Assembly (NCBI GenBank): GCA_020636955.1
Contig: JACJWY010000011.1
Span: 1 to 64,000, forward strand
Origin: Thermoleophilales bacterium
GTDB taxonomy: Bacteria; Actinomycetota; Thermoleophilia; Solirubrobacterales; 70-9
Direction of reading: 5' to 3'
DNA: 64,000 nt
Both the position numbers and the translations under genes were made by a program. This document shows positions 60,498 through 64,000 of the stretch, piece by piece (the stretch's first letter is position 1; every line of letters begins with the position of its first letter). The notes under the pieces are model-generated. The model worked only from the letters and a program-made list of their open reading frames with translations, ran no database searches and was not told the DNA's origin.

Positions 60498-60675
60498 CAC
60501 GTCCTCCTCCATCGAGTTTGTATTTCCTGTTCTGATCGTGCGCGAGAAGGAGTGACGAAACAAGACGAGAGCGCAACAATTCCCTGATTGGAAGCTCAAG
60601 CAAGTGCACGCGTGGCCTGCCTCCACCGGGACCGTCATTCATGAAGCTGGCGGGCGCTCGGGATAACCTGCCCGG

Positions 60676-61701
60676 ATGCGGGTTCTGGTCGTCATGAATT
60701 TCGGAGCCGATCCGGCGACTCCCCAGCGGGGAAGGTGGGTAATCGACCAGGTCGAAGCCCTTCGCGAGGGAGGCCTTGAGGTCGACCTCTTCAGTTTCCG
60801 TCCCGGCCGGGATCAATACCTGCCCGCGACCAGGAAGATCCGCCGTATGATCCGCCAGACCAGCTACGACCTGGTGCACGCCCACTACGGTCTGGCCGGA
60901 TGGTGTGCCCGGCTGGCCGGCGCCGCCCCCCTGGTCGTGACCTTCCACGGAACCGACGTCAGGCATCGGGTGGTCGGCCCGATCTCGCGGGCATTGACCA
61001 GAAGAATCGATCTGGTCGCCGGCGCCTCGAGGTCCCTTTTCGACGAGGAAGCCGGACGGCCCGGCCTGCCGCTCCGGGAAGGCAGGAGCGCTGTGCTTCC
61101 TTGCGGCGCCGATCTTTCGAGGTTCGGCCCGATCGAGCGCGGAAGAGCCCGAAGCGAACTTGGACTCGATCCCGAACTGCCATTTCTGCTCTTCCCGGCC
61201 GATCCCGCGAGACCCGAGAAGAGGTTTGACCGGGCCAGCGAGGTCGCGGAACGGGCCGGGGTGAAGTTGGTCACAGGAGGTGGAATCGATCCGGAAGAGA
61301 TGCCGCTCTGGATCAACTCGGCGAATGCCTTGATGGTGACTTCGGATTACGAGGGGTTCGGTCTGGCCTGTCTCGAAGCCCTGGCCTGCGACGTGCCGGT
61401 GCTTTCGACACCGGTCGGAATCGCGCCCCATGTCCTGGCCGGACTGGACCACTGCCTTTGCCGGGAATTCGATGCAGGTTCATGGTCCGATTTCGCCGCG
61501 GGTCTCTTCTCGGAACCGGATCCGCGCACCGAGGGACGATCCCGGGCCGAAGCGCTTTCGGCCCGGCGCATGGCCGATCGGGTCGCACTGGCCTACCGCG
61601 ATCTGCTCGCCAACAGGTCCGGAGGCAGTCCCTCGATTTCTGCAAATTCCGGGGGCGGGCGCGTTTCCGGCGGCCACTTAGGTAATGATGGGGTGAGCTG
61701 A
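60676..61701 (+). CDS. glycosyltransferase family 4 protein
   Basis: A 341-residue GT-B enzyme. YDLVHAHYG, VVTFHGTDVR, VLPCGADLSRF and the C-terminal DYEGFGLACLEALACDVPVLSTPVG are GT4 blocks. TAACCT ends six bases before the ATG, suggesting a leaderless transcript. Its stop overlaps the start of the repeat-protein gene. Confidence 0.85.
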   Translation: MRVLVVMNFGADPATPQRGRWVIDQVEALREGGLEVDLFSFRPGRDQYLPATRKIRRMIRQTSYDLVHAHYGLAGWCARLAGAAPLVVTFHGTDVRHRVVGPISRALTRRIDLVAGASRSLFDEEAGRPGLPLREGRSAVLPCGADLSRFGPIERGRARSELGLDPELPFLLFPADPARPEKRFDRASEVAERAGVKLVTGGGIDPEEMPLWINSANALMVTSDYEGFGLACLEALACDVPVLSTPVGIAPHVLAGLDHCLCREFDAGSWSDFAAGLFSEPDPRTEGRSRAEALSARRMADRVALAYRDLLANRSGGSPSISANSGGGRVSGGHLGNDGVS

Positions 61702-63251
61702 TGAGGAAGGGTGCCCTCAAGAAGAAGCAGCGGCAACTCGAGGAGCTGCATATCGACCGTCGCGAGGCGCTCGGTGAACTGGTCCTCGGGATGTACGTGC
61801 AGAACACCTGGGATGACGATCTGCTGGCCCGCGGGTCGGCCGAAGTGGTCGAGGTCGAGACCGAGCTCAAGGAGCTGATGGCCGGCAACGAACCCGAGGG
61901 ACCATCCGCCACCGAGAAGGACTTCCCGGTTACTGGCGAGCACCGGCTCCCGACCGGCGAGCACGATTATCCGGCAACCGGTGAATACACCGCGGAACAT
62001 GCGGTTCCGGCGACCGGGGAATACACGGCCGAGCACTCTCTGCCAGAGTCGGCCGAACAGGAGTATCCGGTGACCGGCGAGCATCCGGTGACCGGCGAGC
62101 ATCCGGTTTCCGGCGAGTTCACCGCCGAGCATTCGCTGCCTGAATCCGCCGAATACACAGCCGAACACGAGCTTCCGGCAGCCGCGGCAGATCAACCGAA
62201 GCTGAGTCGGGCCGAGAAGAAAGCCGCGAAAAAGGAAAAGAAGGAACGGGAGCGCCAGGAGAAGGCGGAAGCAAAGGCCACGCCCGCCGCCCCGCCGGCA
62301 ACCCCTTCAGCCACCGCCCCCACTCCGTCGGCTTCCGCCCCGACTCCCTCCGCGACCGCCCCTGTTCCTTCGGCGACTGCGCCCGCCCCTTCTGCGCCCG
62401 CCCCTTCCGAAGCCGTCCCCGCACCGGCGCCCGCAGCCCCGAAGGTCGCCGCCGGGGAGACCGGGGCCGACGAGCCATCCGAGAAACCTGCCGGCAAGAA
62501 GCCGATCGACGTTCCGCCACCGCCAGCCGCCCCCGAGCCGGAACCGACCGATCCGCTCGATGTGCTCGAAAAGCAGATCACCGAGAGCGAAACGAGAGCA
62601 AAGTCCGCTTTGGAGGCCGCCAAGGCTTCCCAGAAAGCCGACGCGCGGACCGAACTCACGGCGATCACGAGGGACGTCGAATCGGGGCGGACCGAGCTCG
62701 ATGAATCGCTGGGCAAGGCCGCCGCCGCGATAGCCGCCGCCGAAGAGCGCGCTTCCCAGGCCGAGGCCAGGCTCGAACGCGAGACCGCGGCAGGCCGGGA
62801 AGCCGCCGCGGAGTGGGTGCGCGGCCAGGCAGCCGAAATCGAAGCCGACGCCGCTCTCGCCGCCGAGCTGGGCGAGGATCAGAACCCGTCGACTGGCTCC
62901 GGCGAGCCCGATCCGGTGCTCAGCGCGCGGGTTACCTCGCTCGAGGCCGAACTGGCCGCCGAGAAGGCTGCCAAGGAAGAGGCCCTGACCAAGGCCGCGG
63001 CCCGCCTGAAGGAAATCGAGGAAAGCGCCAAACTCGCGGAAGCCAGAGTTGAAGTGGCCGAAGCCGCCGCAGCCGAAGCCTCGAACCAGGCCCGCATCCA
63101 GGCCGCCGCGACCCCTTCCGCCGACGACAAGGGCGCGACCGAGGCCGAAGCAAGGGAAGCCGCGGTCACCTGGCTGCGAGGCCAGATCCCGGCCCTGCGA
63201 CAGGAAATTGCCAAGTCCGGTGAATCCGAAAAGGATTCGGGAGCCAGCTGA
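61701..63251 (+). CDS. acidic repeat and coiled-coil protein
   Basis: A 516-residue protein without signal peptide. Residues 1-60 are conserved-looking (ALGELVLGMYVQNTWDDDLL). About 70-165 are degenerate repeats of P-V/A-TGEH/Y and TAEHSLPESAE. A Lys/Glu helix (170-190), an Ala/Pro/Ser-rich stretch (190-275) and a long Ala/Glu coiled coil (280-495) follow. Possibly a scaffold or cell-envelope organiser; no function is assignable. One-base overlap with the glycosyltransferase and with the next gene. Confidence 0.7.
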   Translation: MRKGALKKKQRQLEELHIDRREALGELVLGMYVQNTWDDDLLARGSAEVVEVETELKELMAGNEPEGPSATEKDFPVTGEHRLPTGEHDYPATGEYTAEHAVPATGEYTAEHSLPESAEQEYPVTGEHPVTGEHPVSGEFTAEHSLPESAEYTAEHELPAAAADQPKLSRAEKKAAKKEKKERERQEKAEAKATPAAPPATPSATAPTPSASAPTPSATAPVPSATAPAPSAPAPSEAVPAPAPAAPKVAAGETGADEPSEKPAGKKPIDVPPPPAAPEPEPTDPLDVLEKQITESETRAKSALEAAKASQKADARTELTAITRDVESGRTELDESLGKAAAAIAAAEERASQAEARLERETAAGREAAAEWVRGQAAEIEADAALAAELGEDQNPSTGSGEPDPVLSARVTSLEAELAAEKAAKEEALTKAAARLKEIEESAKLAEARVEVAEAAAAEASNQARIQAAATPSADDKGATEAEAREAAVTWLRGQIPALRQEIAKSGESEKDSGAS

Positions 63252-63538
63252 TGGGACTCTTCAGCCGGAGTGGACAAACCGGGCGCGAGCGACGAGCCAT
63301 GCAGGACCACCTGCGGGAGCTCGATGACATGCGCCGCAGCAACCTCGGCGATCTCGGTCAGATGACGCTCGAGATGGCCGCCGAGGGACGATTTGACCGG
63401 AGCCGGCTTTCGCAGCAGGCGGCCGAGGTGGCAAAGATCGACCGGGAAGCGGACCTGATCGCCCGCGGGCTCGAGGAGGGGCTGACCCTCCAGGAACTCG
63501 AAGACCTGGCACGAGGCGACGGGGCAACTTCCGGCTAG
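63251..63538 (+). CDS. small helical hypothetical protein
   Basis: A 95-residue charged, helical protein (MGLFSRSGQTGRERRAM start; DLIARGLEEGLTLQELEDL end). Its ATG overlaps the stop of the repeat-protein gene, so the two are coupled and likely interact or share a role. No family recognised. Confidence 0.6.
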   Translation: MGLFSRSGQTGRERRAMQDHLRELDDMRRSNLGDLGQMTLEMAAEGRFDRSRLSQQAAEVAKIDREADLIARGLEEGLTLQELEDLARGDGATSG

Positions 63539-63559
63539 ATGCGAAACCGGTACTGACGA

Positions 63560-64000
63560 TTGCCGGCCAGCTCCGAAGAGCCGGACCTCGGGAACCATGA
63601 CCTGACCGTTGTGGGCGGCGGCGCCGCCGGACTCTGGGCGGCTCTCTGCGCAGCAGAGGAAGGAGGCTCGGTCTGCCTCGTATCCCGCAAGCCACTGGCC
63701 GAAAGCGCCAGCTTCCACGCCCAGGGCGGGCTGGCCGCCTCGCTGGATCCGGCCGACTCACCGGATCAGCATTTCGAGGACACGGTGAACGCCGGCCGCA
63801 ATCTCTGCCGGACCTCCGCGGTGAGGGTTCTCGTCGACGAGGCCCCGGCCATCGTCGACGACCTGGTCAGGCGAGGAATGAACTTCGACCGGCACGGGGA
63901 CGGCCCGCTGTCGCTTGCTCTCGAAGGCGGTCACAGCCACCGGCGGATCATCCATTCCGGGGGCAGCCAGACCGGCCGCGAGATCACCTCCGCCCTCGCC
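63560..64000 (+). CDS. nadB: L-aspartate oxidase, N-terminal part (cut by window end)
   Basis: The first 147 residues of a flavoenzyme that makes iminoaspartate for NAD synthesis. The FAD motif VVGGGAAGLWAAL is followed by FHAQGGLAASLDP, RGMNFDR and LEGGHSHRRIIHSGG.QTGREI, all typical of NadB. TTG at 63560 is the first start after an in-frame stop. The gene continues beyond the window. Confidence 0.88.
   Translation, partial: MPASSEEPDLGNHDLTVVGGGAAGLWAALCAAEEGGSVCLVSRKPLAESASFHAQGGLAASLDPADSPDQHFEDTVNAGRNLCRTSAVRVLVDEAPAIVDDLVRRGMNFDRHGDGPLSLALEGGHSHRRIIHSGGSQTGREITSALA

Overview
The window is a gene-dense, high-GC chromosomal segment of an actinobacterium, most likely from the Thermoleophilia/Solirubrobacterales (an inference from style and gene content, with no marker search run). 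Pointers are many GTG/TTG starts, a GuaB3-type IMP dehydrogenase paralogue, an A2-type cytochrome oxidase with heme A synthesis genes, the rplM-rpsI-glmM-glmS-acpS-nnr-alr order, and a ydaO-type c-di-AMP riboswitch in front of an M23 peptidase. No phage genes, transposases, integrases, rRNAs or CRISPR arrays were seen. One tRNA (Pro, UGG) lies at the left end.

Layout. 0.2-11.8 kb: metabolic genes (NAD-dependent epimerase, BASS transporter, FAD monooxygenase, DUF1015, cobalamin adenosyltransferase, SDR, apt, Nudix, class IV aminotransferase, trxB, flippase-like and PAP2 membrane proteins). 11.8-25.9 kb: a respiratory island. It holds a cluster whose oxidase subunit II and I relatives have lost almost every metal ligand, together with ctaB and two small membrane proteins. 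It also holds a diheme cytochrome c, ctaA, and a canonical A2-type oxidase cluster (ctaC-ctaD-usp-ctaE). Glycerate kinase, a cupin and small membrane/lipoproteins lie in between. 25.9-29.9 kb: a glycosyltransferase, a zinc-ribbon protein, two tandem secreted paralogues and infA. 29.9-42.5 kb: tRNA nucleotidyltransferase, alr, CBS, nnr, acpS, a DUF3352 lipoprotein, an AbiEi/DUF559 nuclease-like gene flanked by inverted copies of a palindrome, then glmS, glmM, rpsI (long acidic extension) and rplM. 42.7-48.7 kb: riboswitch plus M23 peptidase, a Zur-type zinc uptake operon with a permease/binding-protein fusion, and a VapBC pair. 48.8-64 kb: SGNH hydrolase, guaA, guaB3, a PfkB kinase, DD-carboxypeptidase, LysM protein, pyrF, HU, roadblock-like protein, rdgB, rph, an Flp pilin, a glycosyltransferase, a repeat/coiled-coil protein and the start of nadB.

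How the genes fit together. The A2 oxidase, diheme cytochrome c, ctaA and ctaB supply an aerobic terminal oxidase. The ligand-less subunit I/II pair beside ctaB is intact and overlaps in operon fashion, so it probably has a non-catalytic or altered role. It is the strongest candidate here for an undescribed system. Second is the palindrome-flanked AbiEi/DUF559 cassette, which resembles a REP/RAYT arrangement but carries a Vsr-like nuclease. Other notable points are the ZnuB-ZnuA fusion, a duplicated guaA 3' end flanking the SGNH gene, and pyrF lacking any canonical start codon.
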